From assembly GCA_034667225.1 (NCBI GenBank), contig JAXDKG010000045.1:1-64000 (forward strand): DNA of 64,000 nt, given 5' to 3'. The notes below the pieces were generated by a model that saw only the letters and a program-made list of their open reading frames with translations, ran no database searches and was not told where the DNA came from. This stretch comes from DATMER01 sp034667225. Lineage in GTDB: Bacteria > Acidobacteriota > Thermoanaerobaculia > Multivoradales > UBA5704. Positions 17,708-25,517 of this stretch are shown here, piece after piece. How positions within the stretch are numbered: the stretch's first letter is position 1; every line of letters begins with the position of its first letter. Made by a program: the position numbers and the translations under genes.

Positions 17708-20176
17708 ATGCGCGAGCTCCCGCGGCAGCTCTCGGCCGCGTTCCGTTCGCTCTCCCGCCAGCCGGCCGTGATGGTGCCGGCCGTGCTGACGCTGGCGCTC
17801 GGCATCGGGGCCGACACGGCGCTCTTCGCCTACCTGGCGTCGACGTTGTGGGAGACGGTCGACGCGCCTCACCCCGAGCGCATCGTCTCGGTCCACTCCG
17901 GGACCGGGCAGGACCGGTGGATGATCTTCTCGTACCCCGAGCTCCGCGACCTCCGAGAGCGCCAGAGCGTGGTGACGGACCTGTTCGGCACCTCGCGCTT
18001 CGGCGCCTCCGTGTCCGACGGCCAGCGGACCTCCTTTGCCTGGGGCGGCCTGGTGACGGGCAACTACTTTTCCTTCTTCAATACCCGGCCCGTCGTGGGG
18101 CGGCTGCTCCAGCCCGCGGACGACCGGCCCGGCGCGCCGCCCGTGATGGTGCTCAGCCACCGCTTCTGGGTCGGCACCCTCGGCGGCGATCCCGGCGTGG
18201 TCGGCCGCGAGCTGCGGATCAACGGCACGGGGGTGACGGTGGTCGGTGTGGCCGCCGCAGGGTTCCAGGGGATGAACTACGCGTCCGCCTTCTACGTGCC
18301 CGCGCTTCTGACCGACCGGTTGGCGACCCCCCGGATCGACAACCGCGGCGCGCGCTGGCTGGGAGTCTTCGGCCGGCTCGCTCCCGGGGTGTCGCTGGAG
18401 AAGGCGCAGGCCGGCCTGGACGTCCTGGGGCGGGCCCTCGACGCCGCCGTGCCGCTCCCCGGAGGGGAGGCGCGCCGGATGACCGTCCGCTCGTTCGGCA
18501 GTGTCGATCCGGAGCTCCAGGACGACGAGCTCCTGGACCGGACGCGCATGCTCATGGGCATGGCCTCCGCCTTCCTCCTCCTGGGCTGCGCGAGCATCGC
18601 CAACCTGCTGCTGGCGCGGGCCATCTCGAAGCAGCGGGAGTGGGGGATCCGGGCGTCGCTCGGCGCCAGCCGGGCCTGGCTGCTCTCCGGCGTGCTGGCC
18701 GAGAGCCTGGTCCTCTGCCTCCTCGGCGGGCTCCTGGGCCTCGGCGTGGCCGGCGGCCTGGCGCGGCGCATCGAGTCCTTCGTGACGACCTCCCCGATCG
18801 GGGTGGGAGACTGGTCGGCGGGAACGAAGCTGGTGCGGTTCGACGCCCGCACCGCCGCCTTCGCGGCGCTCATCACGGTGCTCTGCGCCTTCCTCGGCGC
18901 GCTCGGCCCGGTGTTCCGGGTGTTGCGCGGGGATCTCCTCGGCCCTCTCAAAAGCGACGCCTCCGCGCTTGGCTTCGGAGGAGGGCTCGCCCCGCGCAAG
19001 GTCCTCGTCGTGGTCCAGATCGGACTCTCGGTCCTCCTCCTCCTGACCGGCGGCCTCTTGGTTCGCACCCTCTCGCAGGCACAGCGGGTGGATCCAGGCT
19101 TCGATCCGGACGGCCTGCTCCTGGTCACCGTCAACATCCCGCGCAGCGTCATGGCCGGGGAGGGCGGCGCCGGCATCTACCGGCGGGTGCTGGAGGAGGC
19201 GCGGCAGACCCCCGGCGTGGCCTCGGCCAGCCTGGCCAACAACCTGCCGGTGTCCGGATGGTCGCGGCTGGTGCAGGCCGCGAGCCTGGACCGCCAGGAC
19301 GAGCAGATCGACGTGGCCTTCAACACCGTGTCTCCGGACTACTTCAAGACCGTGGGCATCCCGATCCTGGCCGGGCGGGCCCTCGACGACCGCGACCGCG
19401 AGGAGTCGCCGCGGGCGGTGGTGGTGAGCCGCAGGATGGCGCAGCGGCTCTGGGGCGGCGGCCCCGCCGTCGGCCGCTCCCTGCGCATCGTGGATCCCGC
19501 CGCACCGGAGATCGGGGAGAGGCCGTTCGAGGTGGTCGGGGTCGCCAGGGACATCCGCTCCACGCTCCTGGAGGAGCCGGGGCCGATGGTCTATTTCTCC
19601 AGCGGGGAGCGCAAGCTCCCGCGGATGACGCTCCTGGTGCGCTCGGCGGCTTCGCTGGCTTCGCTGGCTTCGATTGCCACGGTGGCGCCGGCCCTGCGGC
19701 GGTCCCTCCAGCAGGCCCATCCGGACCTCGCGGTCGTGGAACTGGTGGACTGCCGCGAGCACCTGGCGCGCGGCCTGGCCGAGCAGCGCATGCACGCCGA
19801 GATCGCCGGTCTCTTCGCGTTGTTGGGGCTGGGCGTGGCCGTGCTGGGGCTGTTCGGCCTGCTGAGCTACTCGGTGAGCCTGCGGGGGCGGGAGCTCGGC
19901 ATCCGCATGGCGGTCGGCGCCCACCCGCGGGACGTGCAGCGGCTCGTGCTGCGCCAGGGCATGGCGCTCGTGGCCTGGGGGGTAGCCGGGGGCCTGGCGG
20001 GCGCCTTCGCTGTCTCCCGCGCCATGGCCGGCATGCTGTATGGAGTCGAGGCGACCGACCCGCTCACCTTCGTGGCCGTGCCCGTGGTCCTGGCCCTGAT
20101 CTCCCTGATCGCCTGCTATCTCCCCGCCCGCCGGGCGGCGCGGCTCGATCCCACGGTGGCGCTCAAGGGGACGTAG
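17708..20176 (+). CDS. ADOP-type FtsX/MacB-like permease, copy 2
   Basis: 822 residues with the same domain order as the previous gene and long stretches that are almost identical, for example around 'AISKQREWGIRASLGASRAW' and the whole C-terminus. Divergence is concentrated in the periplasmic domains ('AGEGGAGIYRRVLEEAR' against 'SGGGGAGIYRRVLEQTR'). Start 2 bp after the preceding stop, so one transcript. It looks like a tandem duplication kept similar in the membrane parts, possibly by gene conversion. No ATPase nearby. Confidence 0.93.
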   Translation: MRELPRQLSAAFRSLSRQPAVMVPAVLTLALGIGADTALFAYLASTLWETVDAPHPERIVSVHSGTGQDRWMIFSYPELRDLRERQSVVTDLFGTSRFGASVSDGQRTSFAWGGLVTGNYFSFFNTRPVVGRLLQPADDRPGAPPVMVLSHRFWVGTLGGDPGVVGRELRINGTGVTVVGVAAAGFQGMNYASAFYVPALLTDRLATPRIDNRGARWLGVFGRLAPGVSLEKAQAGLDVLGRALDAAVPLPGGEARRMTVRSFGSVDPELQDDELLDRTRMLMGMASAFLLLGCASIANLLLARAISKQREWGIRASLGASRAWLLSGVLAESLVLCLLGGLLGLGVAGGLARRIESFVTTSPIGVGDWSAGTKLVRFDARTAAFAALITVLCAFLGALGPVFRVLRGDLLGPLKSDASALGFGGGLAPRKVLVVVQIGLSVLLLLTGGLLVRTLSQAQRVDPGFDPDGLLLVTVNIPRSVMAGEGGAGIYRRVLEEARQTPGVASASLANNLPVSGWSRLVQAASLDRQDEQIDVAFNTVSPDYFKTVGIPILAGRALDDRDREESPRAVVVSRRMAQRLWGGGPAVGRSLRIVDPAAPEIGERPFEVVGVARDIRSTLLEEPGPMVYFSSGERKLPRMTLLVRSAASLASLASIATVAPALRRSLQQAHPDLAVVELVDCREHLARGLAEQRMHAEIAGLFALLGLGVAVLGLFGLLSYSVSLRGRELGIRMAVGAHPRDVQRLVLRQGMALVAWGVAGGLAGAFAVSRAMAGMLYGVEATDPLTFVAVPVVLALISLIACYLPARRAARLDPTVALKGT

Positions 20177-20228
20177 GAAACTTTTGCCGCTGTCCGTCGC
20201 CTATGCAAGACGAGACAAAGGAGCCCCC

Positions 20229-21035
20229 ATGCAGCCTCAACCCCAGATGACCGCCCCCCTTCCCTTCCCGGGAAAGATCATCAAGCTCGGCCACAAGGAC
20301 AAGGACAACGTGCTCGCCCTGCAGCGCCGCTTGAACGAGGTGGGCTGCGGCCCCGTCGACGAAGACGGAGACTTCGACAAGCCGACCGACAATGCGGTGC
20401 GCCTGTTCCAGGCCCGGTTCACGGATACGGACGGCCTGCCGCTCAAGATCGACGGCGAGGTCGGCTCCCTCACCTGGGCAGCCCTGTTCGGCGCGCAGTC
20501 GGTCACGGTCCGGAACGAGACGTCCTCGGACCTCCTGACCGAGGTGCTGAAGTTCGCGGTCACCCAGATCGGGGTCATGGAAACCTCTCCCAACCGCGGA
20601 CCGGAGGTCGACGAGTACGTGCGGACGGCCGGGCTCGATCCCGCGGGCCGGTTCGCCTGGTGCGTCGCGTTCGTCTACTTCTGCTTCGACAAGGCGGCGA
20701 AGAAGCTGGGCCGGGCCAATCCCATGGTCAAGACCGCGGGTGTGCTGGACCACTGGAGCCGGGCCGAGAGCAAGGGCGCGAAGCGCATCACCCTGATGCG
20801 GGCCAAGAACAACCCGTCCCTGGTCAAGCCGGGCCACATCTTCGTGATCGACACCGGGCCGGCGGGAGGCGCCGGGCATACCGGTCTGGTGGAGCGGGTG
20901 ATGGGCGGTAAGCTCGTGACGATCGAAGGCAACACGAACGACGGAGGATCGCGCGAAGGGGTCGGCGTGTTCCGGCGCACCCAGCGGACGATCGCCTCGA
21001 TCAACAAGGGGTTCGTCGATTACGGCAGCTGCTAG
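20229..21035 (+). CDS. CHAP-domain amidase/endopeptidase with peptidoglycan-binding domain
   Basis: 268 residues. ATG at 20229 follows AAAGGAG. Residues about 20-85 form a peptidoglycan-binding 1 domain ('VLALQRRLNEVGCG', 'DNAVRLFQARF'). Residues about 105-265 are a CHAP/NlpC-like cysteine hydrolase with Cys145 in 'FAWCVAFVYF', His217 in 'GAGHTGLVERV' and 'TIEGNTND' after it. No N-terminal signal peptide is visible, so secretion would need another route or be phage/lysis-like. Likely cleaves peptidoglycan stem peptides. Confidence 0.87.
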   Translation: MQPQPQMTAPLPFPGKIIKLGHKDKDNVLALQRRLNEVGCGPVDEDGDFDKPTDNAVRLFQARFTDTDGLPLKIDGEVGSLTWAALFGAQSVTVRNETSSDLLTEVLKFAVTQIGVMETSPNRGPEVDEYVRTAGLDPAGRFAWCVAFVYFCFDKAAKKLGRANPMVKTAGVLDHWSRAESKGAKRITLMRAKNNPSLVKPGHIFVIDTGPAGGAGHTGLVERVMGGKLVTIEGNTNDGGSREGVGVFRRTQRTIASINKGFVDYGSC

Positions 21036-21094
21036 CGAGCGCTGGGAGCTTTTGCGTTAGTGTATACTTCGCGAAGGATTGAAAAGGAGGACTT

Positions 21095-21397
21095 ATGAAA
21101 AGAGTCGCCGTCCTGTTCGCCTTCGCTCTTGGATTTGCCGTGGCGGGTGCGTTCGCCGAAGCGCCTGCGCCGGCCGTGGTCGACCCCTCCGGGTTCCTGG
21201 AGCAGCTTGGCGCCCCCGCCAAGGCTCCCGAGCCGGATTTCCTGACGGGCTGCTATATCTCGAAGCAATGTGTCTGCGGAGGGGGGTATGTGACGATCGA
21301 ATGTTGGGGAGAGGTGAGCTGCCAGCTCAAGCCGAAGGCGGTCGTCTGCGACGGCAATTACACCTATTGTCCGCCGATCGGGTCCTGCCCTCCCTGA
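21095..21397 (+). CDS. Small secreted cysteine-rich protein
   Basis: 100 residues, start fixed by AAAAGGAGGAC. Signal peptide to about residue 21 (AFA-EA). The mature C-terminal half holds eight cysteines (GC, QCVC, EC, SC, VC, YC, SC), suggesting a disulfide-knotted fold. No recognised family. The gene stands alone and is followed by a GC hairpin terminator. Confidence 0.8.
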   Translation: MKRVAVLFAFALGFAVAGAFAEAPAPAVVDPSGFLEQLGAPAKAPEPDFLTGCYISKQCVCGGGYVTIECWGEVSCQLKPKAVVCDGNYTYCPPIGSCPP

Positions 21398-21416
21398 GCC
21401 TCCGCCGTCCTTCAGG

Positions 21417-21442
21417 AGGCCCGGGTGCGCCGGCCCGGGCCT
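21417..21442 (+). terminator. GC hairpin after the Cys-rich gene
   Basis: AGGCCCGGG and CCCGGGCCT form a 9-bp stem with an 8-base loop 19 bases after the stop. There is no T-run, so termination strength is uncertain. Confidence 0.5.
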
Positions 21443-21568
21443 CGCTCCGACCTCAGTTCTTGCCGTAGATCCGCACCCGCGCTTTCTTGCCCACCAGCGA
21501 CTGCGCGATCCCCTCGGTGCTCTGAAGGGAAAGTCGCGGTAAGATGACGGCGCGAGAGGAGAAGAGCC

Positions 21569-21868
21569 GTGGAAGTCCGCCACCATCGATTCAACCGCAT
21601 CACCTTCGATCCCGACAAGTGCTTCGGAAAGGCGTGCATCCGCGGCCTGCGGATGCCGGTGGCCTCAATCCTGGCTTACCTGGCCTCCGGGATGACGGTG
21701 GAGGAGATCCTCACGGAATGGCCTGAGCTGGAAGCGGAGGATCTCTCCCAGGCTTGGGCCTATGCCTCCTCGGTGCTGGAAGAGAGGGTCGTACTCCTCG
21801 AAGAGCCGGCTTTCCGGCACAGTGGGCCCACTCTAGCCGATGGGCAGCCGGCGAATCCTGATCGCTGA
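21569..21868 (+). CDS. DUF433-family protein (antitoxin-like)
   Basis: 99 residues from a GTG preceded by GAGGAGA. 'ITFDPDKCFGKACIRGLRMP', 'ILAYLASGMTVEEIL' and 'WPELEAEDLSQAWAYAS' are the diagnostic DUF433 motifs, a small winged-helix-like fold usually paired with a PIN-like DUF5615 toxin. No intact toxin gene follows on the same strand; a possible toxin tail overlaps its 3' end on the opposite strand. The last 15 residues are not conserved in the family and probably reflect a lost original end. Confidence 0.85.
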   Translation: MEVRHHRFNRITFDPDKCFGKACIRGLRMPVASILAYLASGMTVEEILTEWPELEAEDLSQAWAYASSVLEERVVLLEEPAFRHSGPTLADGQPANPDR

Positions 21869-21978
21869 GTCTTCGAGAATGACGAGCGCTCCCGCCTCCA
21901 GCGCGGGAGCCAGCTCGGGCCAGTACTTCATTGTCGCTTCGAAAAGTCCTTGCGGGTGGACGTTCCGCCGTTCATTTT
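21833..21978 (-). pseudogene. Possible 3' fragment of a PIN-like toxin
   Basis: An open stretch without start codon reads 'HPQGLFEATMKYWPELAPAL', then 'EAGALVILEDSAIRIRRLPI' and a stop. The tail is reminiscent of small PIN-like (DUF5615-type) toxins, but I recognise this only weakly. It begins where the next minus-strand gene ends and overlaps the DUF433 gene tail to tail. If correct, the pair was disrupted and inverted. It could also be spurious. Confidence 0.3.
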
Positions 21979-22431
21979 CTACTCCGCCCGCGCATAAACC
22001 GCTTCCGTGTGGGGCCGCCCCTTGCGGACCAGACGCAGCCGGCCGCGCTCATGCATCCGCCGGAGAGCGATCGCAACGAGATTGCGCTCCGCGGGCTTCT
22101 TCAGCCGGTCCCCGAAGCGCCGGTCGACCTCCGCGGCCAGCTCGCTGGCGGTGAAGGGATGGTCCGGCTCCAGGTCCGCCACGGCCAGGCCCACCAGACG
22201 GGTGAGGCTGGGACGGCCGCTCTGCGGCTTCGGCGCGGCGAAGCCCGCGATCACCCCAAGGCTCTCCCGCAGGTTCTCGTAGTGTTTCGTGAGCCCCTCC
22301 AGCTCCGCGGCATGACGGGCGCGCCGCTCCCGGTGAGCCGCCTCCTGCCCGGCGTGGAACGCCTCCCTCTCCCGATGGTGCGCAATCTGCGCCTCCAGGG
22401 CCTCCAGAACCTGCGGCACGGTCAAGCTCAT
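21979..22431 (-). CDS. Hypothetical coiled-coil/winged-helix-like protein
   Basis: 150 residues. ATG at 22431 chosen for the GGAGGA site before it; an upstream frame to 22545 has none. Residues about 8-70 are a long charged helix rich in His, Arg and Glu ('QIAHHREREAFHAGQEAAHR'), probably a coiled coil. Residues about 95-150 look like a winged helix ('FTASELAAEVDRRF', 'NLVAIALRRMHERGRLRLV'). Possibly a DNA-binding regulator; family not recognised. Confidence 0.65.
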   Translation of the reverse strand: MSLTVPQVLEALEAQIAHHREREAFHAGQEAAHRERRARHAAELEGLTKHYENLRESLGVIAGFAAPKPQSGRPSLTRLVGLAVADLEPDHPFTASELAAEVDRRFGDRLKKPAERNLVAIALRRMHERGRLRLVRKGRPHTEAVYARAE

Positions 22432-22472
22432 CGTCTCCTCCCGCGGCATCGTAGCATCACGAGGGGCGGTCC

Positions 22473-22712
22473 GTTGCGAATCGGGGGATGGTCGCAACCG
22501 CGCGCCGACGATTCGCAGCGAATGGAGGGCCGTCGCGTGCTGCACGGAACTGATTCGCAGCGGATCGAAGGTTGATCGCAGCGATAATATCCTGATTTGT
22601 TGCGAAAGAGGGCACGGCTGCTGCGAATTGCGGGCGTGTCGCAGCGGATGGCGGACCGGCGGTTGCGAATCGAGCCCCGTTCGCAGCGGATGGCGGCCGG
22701 TTCGCAGCCGCG
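22473..22712. repeat. Cluster of TTCGCAGCGGATGG / TGCGAA motifs
   Basis: In the 328-bp gap before rimO at least ten variants of a short motif occur. Forward copies like ATTCGCAGCGAATGG (22511), TTCGCAGCGGATCG (22554), GTCGCAGCGGATGG (22638) and TTCGCAGCGGATGG (22680) mix with reverse copies of the GTTGCGAA type (22473, 22599, 22661). Spacing is irregular, about 15-40 bp. The rest of the gap holds no gene. Confidence 0.8.
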
Positions 22713-22759
22713 GACGGCCGGAATTTCCCCTGCGCCGCGTCTGTTAGACTCTCCCGCTC

Positions 22760-24136
22760 ATGACTGAACCGATCCACCCCGTCCGACGCCCCCGCGTGGG
22801 CATGATCAGCCTCGGCTGCCCGAAGAATCTCGTCGACAGCGAGGTCATGCTCGGCGAGCTGGCGCGCCGCGGATACGACGTGGTCAACGACCTCGACAGC
22901 GCCGACACCGTCGTCATCAACACCTGCGCCTTCATCGAGGAAGCCCAGCAGGAGTCGATCGACACGATCCTCGAAGTCGTGGCCCGCAAGGGCAAGGGCG
23001 GCGTCGAGAAGGTCCTGGTCGCCGGGTGCATGGTCAACCGGTTCGGCAAGGAGCTGGCGAAGGAGATCCCGGAGATCGACGGCTTCGTCGGCCTCGATCA
23101 GCTCCGGGACGTGGGCGACGTCGTGCAGCTCGGCGGCGGTCCCCCCCTGCCCGCGCCGGCGCACATGGTCTTCGACCACACCGCGCCCCGCCTGCTCACC
23201 ACCCGCGGCTTCGCCTACCTGAAGGTCGCCGAGGGGTGCAACAATCCCTGCACCTTCTGCGCGATCCCGATCTGGCGCGGCCGCTTCCGCAGCCGCACGA
23301 TCGAGAGCCTGGTGGAGGAGGCCCGGCGCCTGGAAGAGGAGTCGGGGATCGCAGAGCTCAACCTGATCGCCCAGGACACCACCCGCTATGGCGAGGACCT
23401 GGGGCTGGGTCGCCACGGCCTTGTGCGGCTCGTCGAGGAGCTCCTGGGTAAGACCTCGATCCCCTGGATCCGCTTCCTGTACGCCTATCCGACCACGCTC
23501 GACGAGGACCTGCTCCGCCTCATGGGGAGCGAGAAGCGCTTCTGCTCCTACATGGACATCCCGCTCCAGCACAGCCATGGGGACATCCTCTCGGCCATGC
23601 GGCGGGGCGGCGATGCGAAGCGCTATCTGCGCCTCGTGGAGCGCGCCCGCGAGCTCGCGCCGGACATCTTCCTGCGCTCGACGTTCATCGTCGGCTTCCC
23701 GGGCGAGACCGAGGAGCACTTCCAGGACCTCCTCGGCTTCGTGAAGCAGGCCCGCTTCGACCATCTCGGCGCGTTCGCCTACAGCCCCGAGAACGACACC
23801 CCGGGCGCCAGCCTCCCGAACCGGGTGCCCCGGCACGTGGCCCGTCGGCGCCTGCGCCAGCTCCTCGAAGCGCAGAGGCCGATCGCCCTGGAACAGCGGC
23901 GGCGGCTCCTCGGCAAGCGTCTGGAAGTTCTCGTCGAGGGCCCCTGCGAAGAGACCGAGCACCTGCTCCAGGGACGCCACTACGGCATGGCCCCGGAGAT
24001 CGACGGCCGGCTCCTCATCAACGACGGCTCGGCCCCGGCCGGCGCCCTCGTCGAGGTGGAGATCACCGAGGCCTACGCCGACGATCTTGTCGGGCACATC
24101 GTGTCGGGCACATCGTCAGTTCCTCTCGAGTCCTGA
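22760..24136 (+). CDS. rimO: Ribosomal protein S12 methylthiotransferase RimO
   Basis: 458 residues. Radical SAM methylthiotransferase that adds a methylthio group to the conserved Asp of ribosomal protein S12. N-terminal UPF0004 domain with 'ISLGCPKNLVDSE' (Cys20), 'NTCAF' and 'AGCMVN' Cys ligands of the auxiliary cluster. Radical SAM motif 'CNNPCTFC' (Cys160, Cys164, Cys167). C-terminal TRAM domain. The 'GCPKN-VDSE' form distinguishes RimO from MiaB. Followed after 15 bp by ribF. Confidence 0.96.
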   Translation: MTEPIHPVRRPRVGMISLGCPKNLVDSEVMLGELARRGYDVVNDLDSADTVVINTCAFIEEAQQESIDTILEVVARKGKGGVEKVLVAGCMVNRFGKELAKEIPEIDGFVGLDQLRDVGDVVQLGGGPPLPAPAHMVFDHTAPRLLTTRGFAYLKVAEGCNNPCTFCAIPIWRGRFRSRTIESLVEEARRLEEESGIAELNLIAQDTTRYGEDLGLGRHGLVRLVEELLGKTSIPWIRFLYAYPTTLDEDLLRLMGSEKRFCSYMDIPLQHSHGDILSAMRRGGDAKRYLRLVERARELAPDIFLRSTFIVGFPGETEEHFQDLLGFVKQARFDHLGAFAYSPENDTPGASLPNRVPRHVARRRLRQLLEAQRPIALEQRRRLLGKRLEVLVEGPCEETEHLLQGRHYGMAPEIDGRLLINDGSAPAGALVEVEITEAYADDLVGHIVSGTSSVPLES

Positions 24137-24151
24137 TACCATCCCGCCCCG

Positions 24152-25120
24152 ATGATCGTCATCAAGGACGCTTTCAACGCGAGCGATCTGCCCCGCGGCG
24201 GCGTGGGCACCATCGGCAACTTCGACGGCGTGCACCGCGGCCAGCGCTACGCCCTCGACCTCATCGTGGCCCGCGCCCGGGAGCTGGGCGTGCCCTCCGT
24301 AGTCGTCACCTTCGACCCCCATCCGGTCGCGGTGCTGCGGCCGGAGCAGGCGCCCACGCTGCTCACCACCCTGCCGCAGAAGGAGAAGCTTCTGGAAGAG
24401 GCGGGGGTCTCGGTGGTCCTGGTGGTCCGCTTCACCCCCGAGCTCTCGAAGATCCCGGCGCAGCGGTTCGTGCGCGAGTTCCTGCACGAGAAGCTCGACC
24501 TGAAGGAGGTCTACGTCGGGTCCAGCTTCGTCTTCGGCCATGGCAGAGAAGGAGATCTCTCGCTGCTGCGGGAGATGGGGGAGAGCCTGGGCTTCCACGC
24601 CTTCGGGGTGGACGAGGTCAACTCCGGCGGCGACCGGATTTCCAGCTCGCGCATCCGGCGGGCCATCTCGGAAGGGAAGGTCGCCGAGGCTCTGGACATG
24701 CTCGGCCGCCCCTACTCGATCGCCGGGGTCATCGCCCGCGGCGACCGCATGGGCAAGCGCCTGGGCTGGCCGACGATCAACCTGGTGGCGGAGAACAAGC
24801 TGCTCCCCCTCGACGGGGTCTATGCCAGCCGGGTTTTCTTCCCCAGCGTGCCCGCCTCCTTCGACAGCGTGACCAACATCGGCACGCGGCCGACGGTCTA
24901 TGAGAACTACCAGCGCGTGGTGGAGAGCCACATCCTGGATTTCAACGCGGACGTCTACGGCGAGCGCGTGGAGCTTTCCTTCTTCAAGCGGCTGCGGGAG
25001 GAGCGGATCTTCCCCACGGTGATGGACCTCTCCGCCCAGATCGGACGGGACGTGGAGACCGCCCGCGAGTTCTTCAGCCGGCGGCGGGTGGAACAAGAAG
25101 CGCCCGCCGCGGAGTTGTAG
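24152..25120 (+). CDS. ribF: Bifunctional riboflavin kinase/FAD synthetase RibF
   Basis: 322 residues. N-terminal FAD synthetase domain with 'GNFDGVHRGQR' (nucleotidyltransferase HxGH-like site) and 'VVTFDPHP', plus 'SSRIRRAI'. C-terminal riboflavin kinase domain with 'GDRMGKRLGWPTINL' and 'GVYASRV' followed by 'TNIGTRPT'. Converts riboflavin to FMN and FMN to FAD. Standard length and no missing motif. Sits 15 bp after rimO. Confidence 0.96.
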   Translation: MIVIKDAFNASDLPRGGVGTIGNFDGVHRGQRYALDLIVARARELGVPSVVVTFDPHPVAVLRPEQAPTLLTTLPQKEKLLEEAGVSVVLVVRFTPELSKIPAQRFVREFLHEKLDLKEVYVGSSFVFGHGREGDLSLLREMGESLGFHAFGVDEVNSGGDRISSSRIRRAISEGKVAEALDMLGRPYSIAGVIARGDRMGKRLGWPTINLVAENKLLPLDGVYASRVFFPSVPASFDSVTNIGTRPTVYENYQRVVESHILDFNADVYGERVELSFFKRLREERIFPTVMDLSAQIGRDVETAREFFSRRRVEQEAPAAEL

Positions 25121-25175
25121 AGGTCGGGCGGTCGAGAGGACGTCGCCCTTTGATTTCAGAAAAGAGAGGACTGCA

Positions 25176-25514
25176 ATGGCCAGCGAAAAGGTCGTGACGC
25201 TTAGCGAGGACAACTGGGAGCAGGAAGTCCTCAAGTCGGATACCCCCGTTCTGGTGGATTTCTGGGCGGCGTGGTGCGGCCCGTGCCGCATGGTGGCGCC
25301 GGTCCTGGACCAGATCGCCAACGAGATGGACGGCAAGGTGCGCGTCGCGAAGCTGGATGTCGACTCGAACCAGAAGATCGCGTATCAGTTCCAGGTGTCG
25401 AGCATCCCGACGTTCATTCTGTTCAAGGACGGCCAGATGGCGGACCGCATGATGGGCGCGATGCCGAAGTCGGCCTTCGAGAGCTTCATCAACCGCAACC
25501 TGTCGGGCGATTGA
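25176..25514 (+). CDS. trxA: Thioredoxin
   Basis: 112 residues with the classical active site 'WAAWCGPCRMVAP' (Cys34, Cys37), cis-Pro in 'SSIPTFILFKDG' and no signal peptide, so a cytosolic thioredoxin reductant. Preceded by AGAGAGGA. Its stop codon directly precedes, in the same frame, the M24 peptidase gene. Confidence 0.95.
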   Translation: MASEKVVTLSEDNWEQEVLKSDTPVLVDFWAAWCGPCRMVAPVLDQIANEMDGKVRVAKLDVDSNQKIAYQFQVSSIPTFILFKDGQMADRMMGAMPKSAFESFINRNLSGD

Positions 25515-25517
25515 TCC

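Noticed and set aside
14745..19924. Long minus-strand open frames opposite the ADOP permeases, including one of 759 codons
   Set aside because: Antisense shadows from high GC; composition is Arg/Gly/His-rich with no domain, while the plus-strand frames show clear family motifs.
21453..21530. Minus-strand tail reading 'GIAQSLVGKKARVRIYGKN' then stop, as a gene remnant
   Set aside because: About 25 codons without start or recognised family. It reads naturally but cannot be told from chance.
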